IMG/VR virus record: IMGVR_UViG_3300022074_000260
Coordinates: 1 to 29,658 of that record
Source: a virus
Direction: 5' to 3' (one strand)
DNA: 29,658 nt
Part shown: piece after piece, positions 15,907 to 23,912 of the stretch
How the letters are laid out: each line of letters begins with the position of its first letter
Position numbering within the stretch: position 1 is the first letter of the stretch
Notes under the pieces: model-generated
Seen by the model: the letters and a program-made list of their open reading frames with translations, nothing else
The model's database searches: none
Told to the model about the DNA's origin: nothing
Made by a program: the position numbers and the translations under genes

Positions 15907-15950
15907 TTGTCAACCCCCTGGCATCTTTTGTGTTTATATGTTATTATAAG
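15907..15950 (+). promoter_or_regulatory. Possible sigma-70-type promoter region before gp55
   Basis: The 111-base gap before gp55 is the largest between uvsW and gp46. It holds TTGTCA (15907-15912) and AT-rich -10-like boxes (TTATAT, TATTAT, TATAAG between 15934 and 15950). No pair has ideal spacing, so exact elements cannot be assigned. Confidence 0.3.
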
Positions 15951-15969
15951 TACAACCGAACAGGTTATT

Positions 15970-16449
15970 ATGCCCCGTAAATCGACCAAGAAGAAAGAGC
16001 ATTATGTAGATAACAAAAAGTTTCTAGAAGCAATTACTATCTATCGTAATCAATGTCAAGAGGCAAAAGAAAAAGAAGAACCTAAACCAAGAGTATCAAA
16101 CTATATTGGAGATTGTTTTCTTAAAATAGCAACTCATCTTTCTTATCGTCCAAACTTTATCAACTACATGTATCGAGAGGATATGATAGGTGATGGTATT
16201 GAAAACTGTATTCAATACATTCATAACTTTGATCCTGACAAATCCTCAAACCCATTTGCATATTTTACACAAATAGTGTACTATGCATATCTAAGACGTA
16301 TTGCAAAAGAAAAGCGACAGCAAGCAATTCGTGAAAAGATCCTCGAACGTAAAGGTTATGAGGAGGTCTTCCATTCAGATGACCACGATAACTCCGCTGA
16401 CTTGAACTATATCAAGAACAGAGTAGAAACAAACACTCGATACAAATAA
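15970..16449 (+). CDS. 55: Late transcription sigma factor gp55
   Basis: This 159-aa protein is a minimal sigma factor that lets host RNA polymerase recognise late promoters, with the gp45 clamp as co-activator. The sigma region 2 segment is SNPFAYFTQIVYYAYLRRIA at about residues 97-116, preceded by MIGDGIENCIQYIHNFDPDK. It has no region 4 domain for -35 recognition, as in T4 gp55 (185 aa). I chose ATG 15970 (MPRKSTKKK); the upstream extension from 15907 reads through the promoter-like gap. The TATAAATA/CTAAATA motifs elsewhere in the window are its expected targets. Confidence 0.92.
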   Translation: MPRKSTKKKEHYVDNKKFLEAITIYRNQCQEAKEKEEPKPRVSNYIGDCFLKIATHLSYRPNFINYMYREDMIGDGIENCIQYIHNFDPDKSSNPFAYFTQIVYYAYLRRIAKEKRQQAIREKILERKGYEEVFHSDDHDNSADLNYIKNRVETNTRYK

Positions 16450-16607
16450 TGCAACTATCATCCCTAACCAAACAGGATTACAAATTAATTGCTGATGCTC
16501 TGCATAAAAGACAGAGAAACTTTATAGCGGGTGACCGCATGTTTAAACACTACGGTACACTTTACGATACATTTGATAGACTTTATGAAACTGCTCCTGA
16601 TAACTGA
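16449..16607 (+). CDS. Small conserved hypothetical protein, 52 aa
   Basis: The ATG at 16449 uses the last base of the gp55 stop (TAATG), and the frame runs 52 codons, overlapping the start of gp47 by 23 bases. The product is soluble, basic and aromatic (DALHKRQRNF, then GTLYDTFDRLYE). Its place in the gp55-gp47 gap and the coupling on both sides support a real gene. Function unknown. Confidence 0.65.
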   Translation: MQLSSLTKQDYKLIADALHKRQRNFIAGDRMFKHYGTLYDTFDRLYETAPDN

Positions 16608-17613
16608 TCAACACTTCGGTGTAAGAAATGATAGTCCTGCATACATTGAGCAGTATCGTAGATTCTACGAGAAGACTGTACTACCATACATTGATAAGAA
16701 TAAGATTACCCACATAGTAAATCTTGGCGATACATTTGACAAACGAAAGTCTATAAACTATTCGTCTCTCGATGCTGCTAAGGATATGTGGTTTGATCCT
16801 ATCAGGGATCGTGGTATCCATATGTGGATGATCATAGGTAATCATGACATCTATTATAAGAATACTTTAAAGGTTAACAGTCCTGAGTTAATACTAGAAG
16901 ATTACGATAACATTACAATAGTCGATGAACCACAGGATATTAACATAGGTGGTCTGGATATTCTAATGTTACCATGGAGGTGTGATGCCAATACTGATAA
17001 GTGGAAACAGAGCATAGAAGATTCTAAGAGTACCGTATGTCTAGGACATCTGGAACTCAGTCAGTTTGATCCTATCCCTGGATATACTATGGATCATGGA
17101 GACGATCCTACACAGTTTGAGAAGTTTGATTTAGTCTGCTCAGGACACTATCATCACAAATCAACCAAGGGCAATACCAATTACCTAGGTAATCCATATC
17201 AACTATACTGGAATGACTTTGGTACTGAGCGAGGATTCCATACACTAAATACTAAGACTAAGAAACTGACATTCATTAAGAATCCTAATAATATGTTTAA
17301 CAAGATATATTATAGGGATCGTGAAACTGCTCCTATTGATTATCAGTCTCTGAATGGAACGTATGTAAAATTAATTGTTGAGAAGAAAGAAGATCAACTT
17401 CTATTCGATACTAAACTCGGCATGATTCTACAATCAAATCCAGCAGACCTAAAAATTATCGAAGACACATTCATTGTGTATGACGATGTAGACGATACAA
17501 TAGAAACAGAAGATACTTTATCCATCCTAAACAAATGCGTTGCAGAGGTCGATCATAAGGATGAGGTGTTCGGTATTCTTAAATCATTATACGTTGAAGC
17601 ACAAAGAGTTTAA
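16585..17613 (+). CDS. 47: Recombination endonuclease subunit gp47 (Mre11-like)
   Basis: This 342-aa metallophosphoesterase is the nuclease subunit of the gp46/gp47 complex, equivalent to Rad50/Mre11 or SbcC/SbcD. It resects DNA ends for recombination-dependent replication. Motifs in order are LLLITDQHFG (residues 3-12), NLGDTFD, IGNHD, GHLE and SGHYHHK, which together bind two Mn2+. The start at ATG 16585 (MKLLLITDQ) is preferred because T4 gp47 also begins at this strand and is 339 aa. It is coupled to the next gene by TAATG. Confidence 0.95.
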   Translation: MKLLLITDQHFGVRNDSPAYIEQYRRFYEKTVLPYIDKNKITHIVNLGDTFDKRKSINYSSLDAAKDMWFDPIRDRGIHMWMIIGNHDIYYKNTLKVNSPELILEDYDNITIVDEPQDINIGGLDILMLPWRCDANTDKWKQSIEDSKSTVCLGHLELSQFDPIPGYTMDHGDDPTQFEKFDLVCSGHYHHKSTKGNTNYLGNPYQLYWNDFGTERGFHTLNTKTKKLTFIKNPNNMFNKIYYRDRETAPIDYQSLNGTYVKLIVEKKEDQLLFDTKLGMILQSNPADLKIIEDTFIVYDDVDDTIETEDTLSILNKCVAEVDHKDEVFGILKSLYVEAQRV

Positions 17614-17876
17614 TGTTTGTATTAGTTGACAAAGCAAGCGGAGGGGTGTATGCTGTAAAGGATGACACCATCACAGAACGTGTTGTCCAACTCTTTCAAG
17701 AGGAGGATGATGCCATTAGATACCACGAATATCTGATCGCAGCAGACTATGAGAGAGAATTAGAAATAACACACTGTGAAGAGCAACAGGTAAAAGATAA
17801 TTGTGCATCCTTCGGATATGTTTATACTGTAATAAAACCAACTGATATTGTTTATCCCCCAAGTGATTCTGACTAA
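17613..17876 (+). CDS. Hypothetical protein between gp47 and gp46, 87 aa
   Basis: This small acidic soluble protein begins MFVLVDKASGGVYAVKDD and has a helix-like EEDDAIRYHEYLIAADYE region, then ends VYTVIKPTDIVYPP. A small gene in this place is usual in T4-like cyanophages; T4 also has small genes between 47 and 46. It is translationally coupled to gp47 and its stop abuts the gp46 ATG. The alternating strand and helix pattern hints at a compact alpha/beta fold, but no function can be given. Confidence 0.75.
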   Translation: MFVLVDKASGGVYAVKDDTITERVVQLFQEEDDAIRYHEYLIAADYERELEITHCEEQQVKDNCASFGYVYTVIKPTDIVYPPSDSD

Positions 17877-19592
17877 ATGATTGTTTTTGAAAAGATTAGA
17901 TGGAAGAACCTATTGTCCACTGGACAACAGTTTACTGAAATCCATCTGAATGATACTGCGTCTACATTAATTGTAGGTAATAATGGAGCAGGCAAGAGTA
18001 CACTTCTTGATGCTCTTTGTTTTGGTCTGTTTGCAAAACCATTCCGTAAGATCAGTAAGAGTCAGTTAATCAATACAGTAAATGAAAAAGAATGTATAGT
18101 AGAGATAGATTTTAATATTGGTAGTGTAAAATATAATGTCGTCAGGGGTATGAAACCCTCCGTCTTTAAGATATATCGTAATGGAGAACTGTATGATGCA
18201 AATGCATCTGTTGCTGATGACCAGAAATTCCTAGAACAATCTGTATTGAAACTGAACTACAAGTCATTCACACAGGTGGTGATACTTGGTAGTAGTACCT
18301 TCGTTCCTTTCATGCAGTTGACTGGTCCTAATAGAAGAGATGTTATAGAAGATATACTAGACATCCAGATCTTCTCTCAGATGAATACTCTATTGAAGGA
18401 GAGAGTCAAAGAGATCAAGGATGAGCAGAGATCATGTGAGTATGAAATGGATATTGCACAACAGAAAGTTGATATGCAAATCCGTAATATCGAGAACCTA
18501 GAAAAGGTTGATACTACACAGATGGAAAGGAAGCAGAAGAAGTTTGATACTAATGAAAAACGTATGCTTGAAATAAAAAGCAGAGTCAAACAACTAGACA
18601 AGAATTGTAATGATCTGGAACCTGAGATATTAAAACTAGATCGCGCTGTTGATAAGCATGAGAAGTTTAAAGAAATGCGTACCAAGATCAAGCAACGCTA
18701 TGAGAACTCTCGTAAGGAGATGGATTTCTTTAATAGCAATCATACATGTCCCACCTGTACCCAAGATATTAGTGAAGAGTTTAAGCAACAGAAGATAAAG
18801 ATTCTGGACGATAAGACAGTAGAACTATTGGAAGGATCTAGAAAGATCACTGATGAGATTAAGAACCTTTCTTCTACTGTAAAAGAACTCAGGAAGAAAT
18901 CAGAAGAGATCAATGGGTTTAGATATGAGATACAAGCATTGACCCATGAGGAAACTAAACTACTCAAAGAGAATACTGAGATACTAACTGAGGTTGGTAG
19001 TGATACATCTAACTTAGAGAGTGAGAAACAAGAGTTGGTACGCATAGAAACTAAACTCAAAGAAAAGAAAGAAGACTGTGCCAAGGTCAACACTCAGAAC
19101 AACTATCTTAAAATTGTAGGAGAGTTATTAAAGGACGGTGGTATCAAAACAAAAATTATTGCTAAGTTCATTCCACTAATCAATGCTAGGATTAATAAAT
19201 ATCTTCATAGCATGGACTTCTTTATAAATTTCACACTAGATGATAATTTTACTGAGAAGATCCTATCACGATTCCGTGATGACTTTACATACTCCTCATT
19301 CTCTGAGGGTGAAAAGCAAAAGATTGACCTAGCACTACTGTTTACATGGAGAGAAGTTGCTCAACTTAAAAATAGTGTAGCAACTAACCTACTCATTCTT
19401 GATGAAGTGTTTGACTCATCCCTTGATCAGTCTGCTACCGATGAATTGATGAAGATATTAAAGAACAAGTTGGACAACACTAACTTGTTTGTGATTTCAC
19501 ACAAAGGTGAAGTCCTAATCGACCGCTTCGATCGTACGGTTGAATTTAAAAAAGATGGAGATTTCTCAAATTTACATTTGACAAACGCATAG
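17877..19592 (+). CDS. 46: Recombination endonuclease subunit gp46 (Rad50/SbcC-like)
   Basis: This 571-aa SMC-family ATPase partners gp47. Walker A is GNNGAGKST at residues 34-42. A long coiled coil is interrupted by the zinc hook CPTC at 291-294. The ABC signature SFSEGEKQ is at about 474-481, Walker B LLILDE at 505-510, and an H-loop follows at VISHK. The length fits T4 gp46 (560 aa). Its coiled coils are short compared with cellular Rad50, as in all T4-like phages. A strong promoter for downstream genes lies across its last codons. Confidence 0.96.
   Translation: MIVFEKIRWKNLLSTGQQFTEIHLNDTASTLIVGNNGAGKSTLLDALCFGLFAKPFRKISKSQLINTVNEKECIVEIDFNIGSVKYNVVRGMKPSVFKIYRNGELYDANASVADDQKFLEQSVLKLNYKSFTQVVILGSSTFVPFMQLTGPNRRDVIEDILDIQIFSQMNTLLKERVKEIKDEQRSCEYEMDIAQQKVDMQIRNIENLEKVDTTQMERKQKKFDTNEKRMLEIKSRVKQLDKNCNDLEPEILKLDRAVDKHEKFKEMRTKIKQRYENSRKEMDFFNSNHTCPTCTQDISEEFKQQKIKILDDKTVELLEGSRKITDEIKNLSSTVKELRKKSEEINGFRYEIQALTHEETKLLKENTEILTEVGSDTSNLESEKQELVRIETKLKEKKEDCAKVNTQNNYLKIVGELLKDGGIKTKIIAKFIPLINARINKYLHSMDFFINFTLDDNFTEKILSRFRDDFTYSSFSEGEKQKIDLALLFTWREVAQLKNSVATNLLILDEVFDSSLDQSATDELMKILKNKLDNTNLFVISHKGEVLIDRFDRTVEFKKDGDFSNLHLTNA
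17913..17927 (+). repeat. Perfect 7-bp inverted repeat in gp46 start region
   Basis: TTGTCCA and TGGACAA flank a single C about 36 bases into gp46. With only one central base it is a DNA-palindrome type site rather than an RNA hairpin. It may be chance, but it shares TGTCCACT with the regions upstream of the VWA and AAA+ genes. Confidence 0.4.
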
Positions 19593-19605
19593 TCTCCTGT
19601 ATAAT
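19578..19605 (+). promoter_or_regulatory. Near-consensus sigma-70 promoter (TTGACA-16-TATAAT)
   Basis: TTGACA at 19578-19583 and TATAAT at 19600-19605 are both perfect hexamers with a 16-base spacer. They overlap the 3' end of gp46 and lie 20 bases before the next gene. This is the best host-type promoter in the window and should give early transcription of the small-gene cluster. Confidence 0.8.
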
Positions 19606-19625
19606 GAAGATAGTATTTAAAATTT

Positions 19626-19835
19626 ATGTTTCTAGCAACTTGTCCTAACGTCTACACACTTCCAGGGACGTGGAGTAAATGTAACGCAATCATTCCACAT
19701 TTCAACGCAGATCCTAACGCAACGTTTGGAATTGCACTCTTAGTATTCACTGTTGGACTAACTGGATTCGGTGTGTATAGAGCATTCTTTAATAATAAAG
19801 ACCTTGAAGATCAATGGGATAATCACGATGACTAA
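19626..19835 (+). CDS. Small membrane protein, 69 aa
   Basis: The product has a Cys and Pro containing N-terminus (TCPNVYTLPGTWSKC) and one predicted membrane helix at about residues 34-55 (FGIALLVFTVGLTGFGVYRA). It ends in an acidic tail (DLEDQWDNHDD). The hydrophilic N-terminus holds two Cys (6 and 19), which could form a disulfide if exported. It is the first gene behind the strong promoter at 19578. Function unknown. Confidence 0.75.
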   Translation: MFLATCPNVYTLPGTWSKCNAIIPHFNADPNATFGIALLVFTVGLTGFGVYRAFFNNKDLEDQWDNHDD

Positions 19836-19908
19836 TTATGGACTTGAAGTAGTATTCTGGGTAGTTCTTGGAGTACTTTTAATTTACCAGTATGAGAATA
19901 GAACATGA
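19828..19908 (+). CDS. 26-aa hydrophobic micro-protein
   Basis: The ATG at 19828 overlaps the end of the previous gene by 8 bases, and the stop overlaps the next start as ATGA. Residues 9-20 (VFWVVLGVLLIY) form one short membrane segment, followed by QYENRT. It exactly fills the space between two membrane-protein genes, and coupling on both sides argues that it is translated. No family is recognised. Confidence 0.55.
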   Translation: MTNYGLEVVFWVVLGVLLIYQYENRT

Positions 19909-20138
19909 ATGACATCACTGTCTTTATATACCTGTGTTTCTTTGTAGCATTGTTCGGAGCAACCTTCGCATTTATGTTTGCTACAATGAGATCAACGTTA
20001 GAGGCAGCGAATAAACCTAAAAGGAATGTACATCCAGAAATGGCAGACGTACGGAACGGTGATGAACTATTAGTATTTCATGCAGAGGAAGAAGATGATG
20101 ATGATGAAGAAGGTGATGTGGTGGTAGTACGAAGATGA
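19905..20138 (+). CDS. Small membrane protein with acidic tail, 77 aa
   Basis: An N-terminal membrane helix spans about residues 4-28 (TVFIYLCFFVALFGATFAFM). It is followed by a soluble part ending in a run of Glu and Asp (EEEDDDDEEGD) and then VVVVRR. It is coupled by ATGA to the 26-aa gene before it and overlaps the next start by 4 bases. The acidic tail could bind a basic partner or metal ions, but that is speculation. Confidence 0.75.
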   Translation: MNDITVFIYLCFFVALFGATFAFMFATMRSTLEAANKPKRNVHPEMADVRNGDELLVFHAEEEDDDDEEGDVVVVRR

Positions 20139-20356
20139 TTGAAATAGATCCAAAGATGGCAGCAGGAACTGGTTGCACCAAAATAGATTGGGAAATGGTT
20201 CCACTAACTCAGGAAGAGTTAGAATGTATAAGAGTATGTTTGGTGAACGCACCTATACCTTATGACATCCAGTTGAAAAAGGTTCCGAAACAATTATTAG
20301 AAAAGATTGGGTATCCTACACCACTACAAGATGAGTACGGAGAAGGACTGCAATAA
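20135..20356 (+). CDS. Small hypothetical protein, 73 aa
   Basis: This soluble protein starts MIEIDPKMAAGTGC and contains LTQEELECIRVCLVNAP and a Lys-rich helix (QLKKVPKQLLEKIGYP). It closes the small-gene cluster that starts at 19626 and is followed within 23 bases by an intrinsic terminator. No domain is recognised. Confidence 0.7.
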   Translation: MIEIDPKMAAGTGCTKIDWEMVPLTQEELECIRVCLVNAPIPYDIQLKKVPKQLLEKIGYPTPLQDEYGEGLQ

Positions 20357-20368
20357 ACCAGTTGACAA

Positions 20369-20420
20369 AGTGTCCACTAACCGTCCTATTGGGCGGTTTT
20401 TCTGTCATAATAGAATCATA
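20369..20420 (+). promoter_or_regulatory. Regulatory region upstream of the VWA gene, shared with the AAA+ gene
   Basis: AGTGTCCACTA (20369-20379), a near-palindrome, and ATAGAATCATA (20410-20420) both recur exactly upstream of the AAA+ gene at 22686 and 22713. An extended -10 (TG-t-CATAAT, ending at 20411) lies within it. The terminator hairpin sits between the two shared blocks. Confidence 0.55.
20379..20401 (+). terminator. Rho-independent terminator of the small-gene cluster
   Basis: AACCGTCC and GGGCGGTT pair into an 8-bp stem (one G-U pair) with loop TATT, followed by five T. It ends the 19626-20356 cluster 23 bases after its last stop. Confidence 0.8.
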
Positions 20421-20434
20421 GACACGAAAGAGAA

Positions 20435-22687
20435 ATGACAAACATCGAAATCAAAGGTTCACTAGCAAGACTACTTGCAACAGAGAACCTAGTTGTAGAG
20501 CACAAGCAAGTACCGACTGCATCATTCGATGTTGCTAACAGAGTCTTGACACTTCCAATGTGGACAAGAGCAAGCGATACAGTTTACAACCTACTAGTAG
20601 GACATGAGGTAGGACACGCATTATATACACCTAACTCACCAGACTTTGACAAACTTCCATGCCCAATGGCATTCCTAAACGTTACAGAGGATGCACGTAT
20701 TGAGAAGTTAATGAAGCGTAAGTACCCAGGACTTTCAAAAGACTTCTACGGTGGATATTCAGAACTACACAGTCAAGACTTCTTCATGGTAGAAGACAAA
20801 AACCTAGAAGAGTTACCTTTAATCGACAGAATCAACCTTCACTTCAAGATCGGTGCGTATGCAATGATGCCTTTCAATGCTGCTGAGACCCCTCTAAAAG
20901 ACGCTGTGGCAGTTGCTGAAACATTTGAAGAGGCAATCGCTGCTGCTGATGCTATTTGGAAGTACACCCAAGACAACCAACCAGAGAACACAGAAGAGGA
21001 AGATGACCTAGAATCAGAGGGTTTTGGAGCAACACCATTCGATCAAGGACAAGAAGATCAAGAAGATTTCGGTCCACTAGAAGATCTATCAACAGGTAAG
21101 GGTGGTGAAGATTCACCAAACCCTCAGCATATGCCTGACTTCGACTCACCAGAATCTAAGGAAGAGCAAGGTGAGAATGGAGAGGGTGATAACCTCCACA
21201 GTCTTGGTCCAAACGAAGCACTAGGTTATGCTAGACCAAGTATTGATGTTGTAGAGACACAGAGATCATTCGACGCACAGGCATCTCAACTAGCAGATGA
21301 GAACCAAAGAGAAATCTCTTATGCATCATTCCCTAAGAAAATTGATCACGATAATATCATCGTTTCACCACAAAAAATCTGGGATGCAGCAGAGAAAGAA
21401 TGGCAAGAATGGGTGATAGCAGGGTATGTGGAGAAAGGTCAACCAAGTCCATTCGATGAAGTAGATGCTAAATTTGTATCATTCTGTAAACGCACTGCTA
21501 AGGATGTCAACTATCTAGTAAAGGAGTTTGAGTGTAAGAAAGCAGCATCAGCATATGCAAGACAATCTATTGCTAAGACTGGTGTTCTTGACACTGCAAA
21601 ACTTCACACCTACAAGTTCAACGATGACATCTTCAAGAAGGTAACTCGTACTCCTGATGGTAAGAACCATGGTCTTGTATTCCTACTAGACTGGTCAGGT
21701 TCTATGGCATGTGAGATTTACGAAACTATATGTCAGGTTATCAACCTATGTCAGTTTTGTAAGAAAGTCGGTATTCCTTTTGATGTATATTCATTCGTTG
21801 TTGACGGTGGTATGTCTCTAATCGCAGAAGGTAAAGAGTACAACGATTCCTACTACGAAGATGATGGATCATCTCTATTCACTTCATCAAGAAATGTTGG
21901 TGAGTTCTTTATCGACAAGAGATTCAGACTCGGCAACCTTCTTTCTAGTGATACTCATACTAAGGTGTTCAATAAGAATTGTAAGAACCTCTATCGCGTA
22001 GCAAACTATTATGCTCAACGTAATCACTGGGAGTCAAGTGCTCCTCGTCCTCCTAAGTTTATGGGTCTTGGCGGTACTCCACTTAATGAAGCACTTGTTG
22101 TAATGCAGTCTTACTTAGGTAAGTGGAAAGCAACAAAGAATGTAGAAAAGACACACCTAATAGTTTTGACTGATGGTGAGTCACAGTGCCTACCAACATG
22201 CAAACAAGGAGTGTCGGGTGGATGGAGAGAGTTAGATAGTGGATCAATATATCCTGACTACAACCAGTACAATACAGTGATCAGACACAAAGGTCGTCAC
22301 TACGCTACTGTACATAACGCTAACTCAGAAATGACTCAACGTTTACTAGAAGTAATCAGAGAGACAAATCCAGGATCTAATGTTCTTGGTATCAGAATAT
22401 GCCCTAGTCGTGGGTTCAGATATTTCCTAAGTCACTTAGGCATCCATGACTACAACAAAGCAACTTCAATCCATAAGAAGTTCAAGAAAAACAAGTGTGC
22501 TGTTGTACAGAATGTTGGTTACAATGAACTATATGTTCTTGCTTCAAACTCATACAACGAAGATACAGAAATGGATGTTAAAGAAGATGCAACCAAGGCA
22601 GAAATCAAACGTGCCTTCGGTAAGTCTTTGAAGTCAAAGTCTATCAACCGCGCTATGTTATCCTCCTTCGTAGGACAGATAGCATAG
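20435..22687 (+). CDS. VWA-domain protein with HExxH motif (CobT-like 'peptidase')
   Basis: This 750-aa protein has three parts. The N-terminal 170 residues carry a gluzincin-like zinc motif, His57-Glu58-x-x-His61 (GHEVGHAL), and 24 residues later Glu85-Asp86 (VTEDARIE). Residues about 180-260 are acidic and low complexity. The C-terminal half is a von Willebrand A domain with a complete MIDAS: DWSGS at 419-423, GGTPL with Thr548, and LTDGE at 578-582. This plan matches CobT-like partners of CobS/MoxR ATPases in cyanophages. Despite the name, cobalt chelation is not shown; a chaperone or protease role on a host or virion complex is equally possible. It is followed directly by the AAA+ gene, its likely partner. 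Confidence 0.85.
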   Translation: MTNIEIKGSLARLLATENLVVEHKQVPTASFDVANRVLTLPMWTRASDTVYNLLVGHEVGHALYTPNSPDFDKLPCPMAFLNVTEDARIEKLMKRKYPGLSKDFYGGYSELHSQDFFMVEDKNLEELPLIDRINLHFKIGAYAMMPFNAAETPLKDAVAVAETFEEAIAAADAIWKYTQDNQPENTEEEDDLESEGFGATPFDQGQEDQEDFGPLEDLSTGKGGEDSPNPQHMPDFDSPESKEEQGENGEGDNLHSLGPNEALGYARPSIDVVETQRSFDAQASQLADENQREISYASFPKKIDHDNIIVSPQKIWDAAEKEWQEWVIAGYVEKGQPSPFDEVDAKFVSFCKRTAKDVNYLVKEFECKKAASAYARQSIAKTGVLDTAKLHTYKFNDDIFKKVTRTPDGKNHGLVFLLDWSGSMACEIYETICQVINLCQFCKKVGIPFDVYSFVVDGGMSLIAEGKEYNDSYYEDDGSSLFTSSRNVGEFFIDKRFRLGNLLSSDTHTKVFNKNCKNLYRVANYYAQRNHWESSAPRPPKFMGLGGTPLNEALVVMQSYLGKWKATKNVEKTHLIVLTDGESQCLPTCKQGVSGGWRELDSGSIYPDYNQYNTVIRHKGRHYATVHNANSEMTQRLLEVIRETNPGSNVLGIRICPSRGFRYFLSHLGIHDYNKATSIHKKFKKNKCAVVQNVGYNELYVLASNSYNEDTEMDVKEDATKAEIKRAFGKSLKSKSINRAMLSSFVGQIA

Positions 22688-22729
22688 TGTCCACTATGTG
22701 CTTACAAACCACATAGAATCATATACAAT
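22682..22729 (+). promoter_or_regulatory. Hairpin and promoter region upstream of the AAA+ gene
   Basis: CATAGTG-TC-CACTATG (22683-22698) forms a palindrome across the VWA stop codon and contains AGTGTCCACTA. ATAGAATCATA follows at 22713-22723. TTACAA (22702-22707) and TACAAT (22724-22729), spaced 16 bases, are a fair sigma-70 pair. Two blocks are identical to the region upstream of the VWA gene. Confidence 0.5.
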
Positions 22730-22757
22730 TAGATCATACGAAACAAACAAATAGATT

Positions 22758-23891
22758 ATGCCATTCGCACCCGCACCAGTCACAACACAAGACCTAGTAG
22801 ACTACCTTTCAAATAAGTTCGGTCTTGATGTTACTACACCAAATCTCCTTGATGCTGCTGACAAATACAATGTGTCATATGCAACAGTCAAGAAAAGATT
22901 AAAGCAATTCAAAACAGGTATCGGTAAGTGGAACCTGACTATCGCAGAAAAGTTAGAGCAGAACTTCCAGAGTAAGTCTGCTAACAAGACAACTCTTGTT
23001 GATTCTTTTGACCCTGCATACCTAGCAGGCAAAGATCTTATTCCTGCTAAGGACCCTAACTATGTTCCCTTCGGTAACTTCACTGACTTAAAGAAAATCA
23101 TCAAGTCAGAAGTGTTCTACCCTACATTCATCACAGGTCTATCAGGTAATGGTAAGACATTCGGTGTTGAGCAGGCATGTGCCCAGTTAGGTAGAGAACT
23201 CATCAGAGTCAACATCACAGTCGAGACTGACGAAGATGATTTGATCGGTGGTTTCAGACTTGTTGATGGCAACACAGTATGGCACAACGGTCCAGTGCTA
23301 GAAGCACTACAAAGAGGTGCAGTTCTATTACTCGATGAGTTAGACTTAGCATCCAACAAAATCTTATGTTTACAATCAATCCTAGAAGGCAATGGAGTAT
23401 TCCTTAAAAAGATCGGCACGCAAGTTTCTCCCGCGAAAGGTTTCACGGTGGTTGCAACCGCTAACACCAAGGGAAAAGGTTCTGATGACGGTCGCTTTGT
23501 TGGTACTAATGTTCTAAACGAAGCATTCCTAGAAAGATTCCCACTCACATTCGAGCAAGAGTATCCTTCAATCAAGATCGAACAGAAGTTACTACATAAC
23601 TACTGCTCTGAGTTGAAGTGCTGTGACGATGAGTACATCGAGAACTTAGGTACATGGGCAGAGATCATCCGTAAGACTTTCAAAGAAGGTGGTGTTGATG
23701 AAGTCATCTCAACCAGAAGACTTGTACACATCATTCGTGCATTCGCTATCTTCAAGGACAGAGTTAAAGCAATCAAACTTTGCCTCAACAGATTTGATGA
23801 TGAGACAAAGACTGCATTCCTAGAACTATATTCTAAGATTGATGCTAAGGCAGTTCTTGATGAGAATCCACTAACAGTTGACGTAGACTAA
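22758..23891 (+). CDS. cobS: CobS/MoxR-like AAA+ ATPase
   Basis: This 377-aa AAA+ protein is annotated as CobS (cobaltochelatase subunit) in cyanophages. A small N-terminal helical domain (residues 10-60) has an HTH-like AADKYNVSYATVKKRLKQF segment. The AAA+ core has Walker A GLSGNGKT at 127-134, Walker B VLLLDELDLAS at 189-199, sensor 1 ATANT, and the ERFPLTF arginine-finger region. Such ATPases work with VWA proteins to insert metals or remodel complexes, and the VWA/HExxH gene just upstream is the obvious partner. Whether it aids cobalamin synthesis is unproven, as no CobN subunit is in the window. Confidence 0.88.
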   Translation: MPFAPAPVTTQDLVDYLSNKFGLDVTTPNLLDAADKYNVSYATVKKRLKQFKTGIGKWNLTIAEKLEQNFQSKSANKTTLVDSFDPAYLAGKDLIPAKDPNYVPFGNFTDLKKIIKSEVFYPTFITGLSGNGKTFGVEQACAQLGRELIRVNITVETDEDDLIGGFRLVDGNTVWHNGPVLEALQRGAVLLLDELDLASNKILCLQSILEGNGVFLKKIGTQVSPAKGFTVVATANTKGKGSDDGRFVGTNVLNEAFLERFPLTFEQEYPSIKIEQKLLHNYCSELKCCDDEYIENLGTWAEIIRKTFKEGGVDEVISTRRLVHIIRAFAIFKDRVKAIKLCLNRFDDETKTAFLELYSKIDAKAVLDENPLTVDVD

Positions 23892-23912
23892 TTTCTCTGC
23901 TAGTATATAATC

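Noticed and set aside
17622-17650. TTGACA followed 17 bases later by TATGCT near 17640
   Set aside because: The -10 matches only 4 of 6, it is inside a coding region, and the downstream genes are already coupled to gp47.
23878-23911. TTGACG and TATAAT just before the DUF3310-like gene, as a promoter
   Set aside because: The spacer is 22 bases and the TATAAT ends one base before the ATG, so a transcript from it would start inside the gene.
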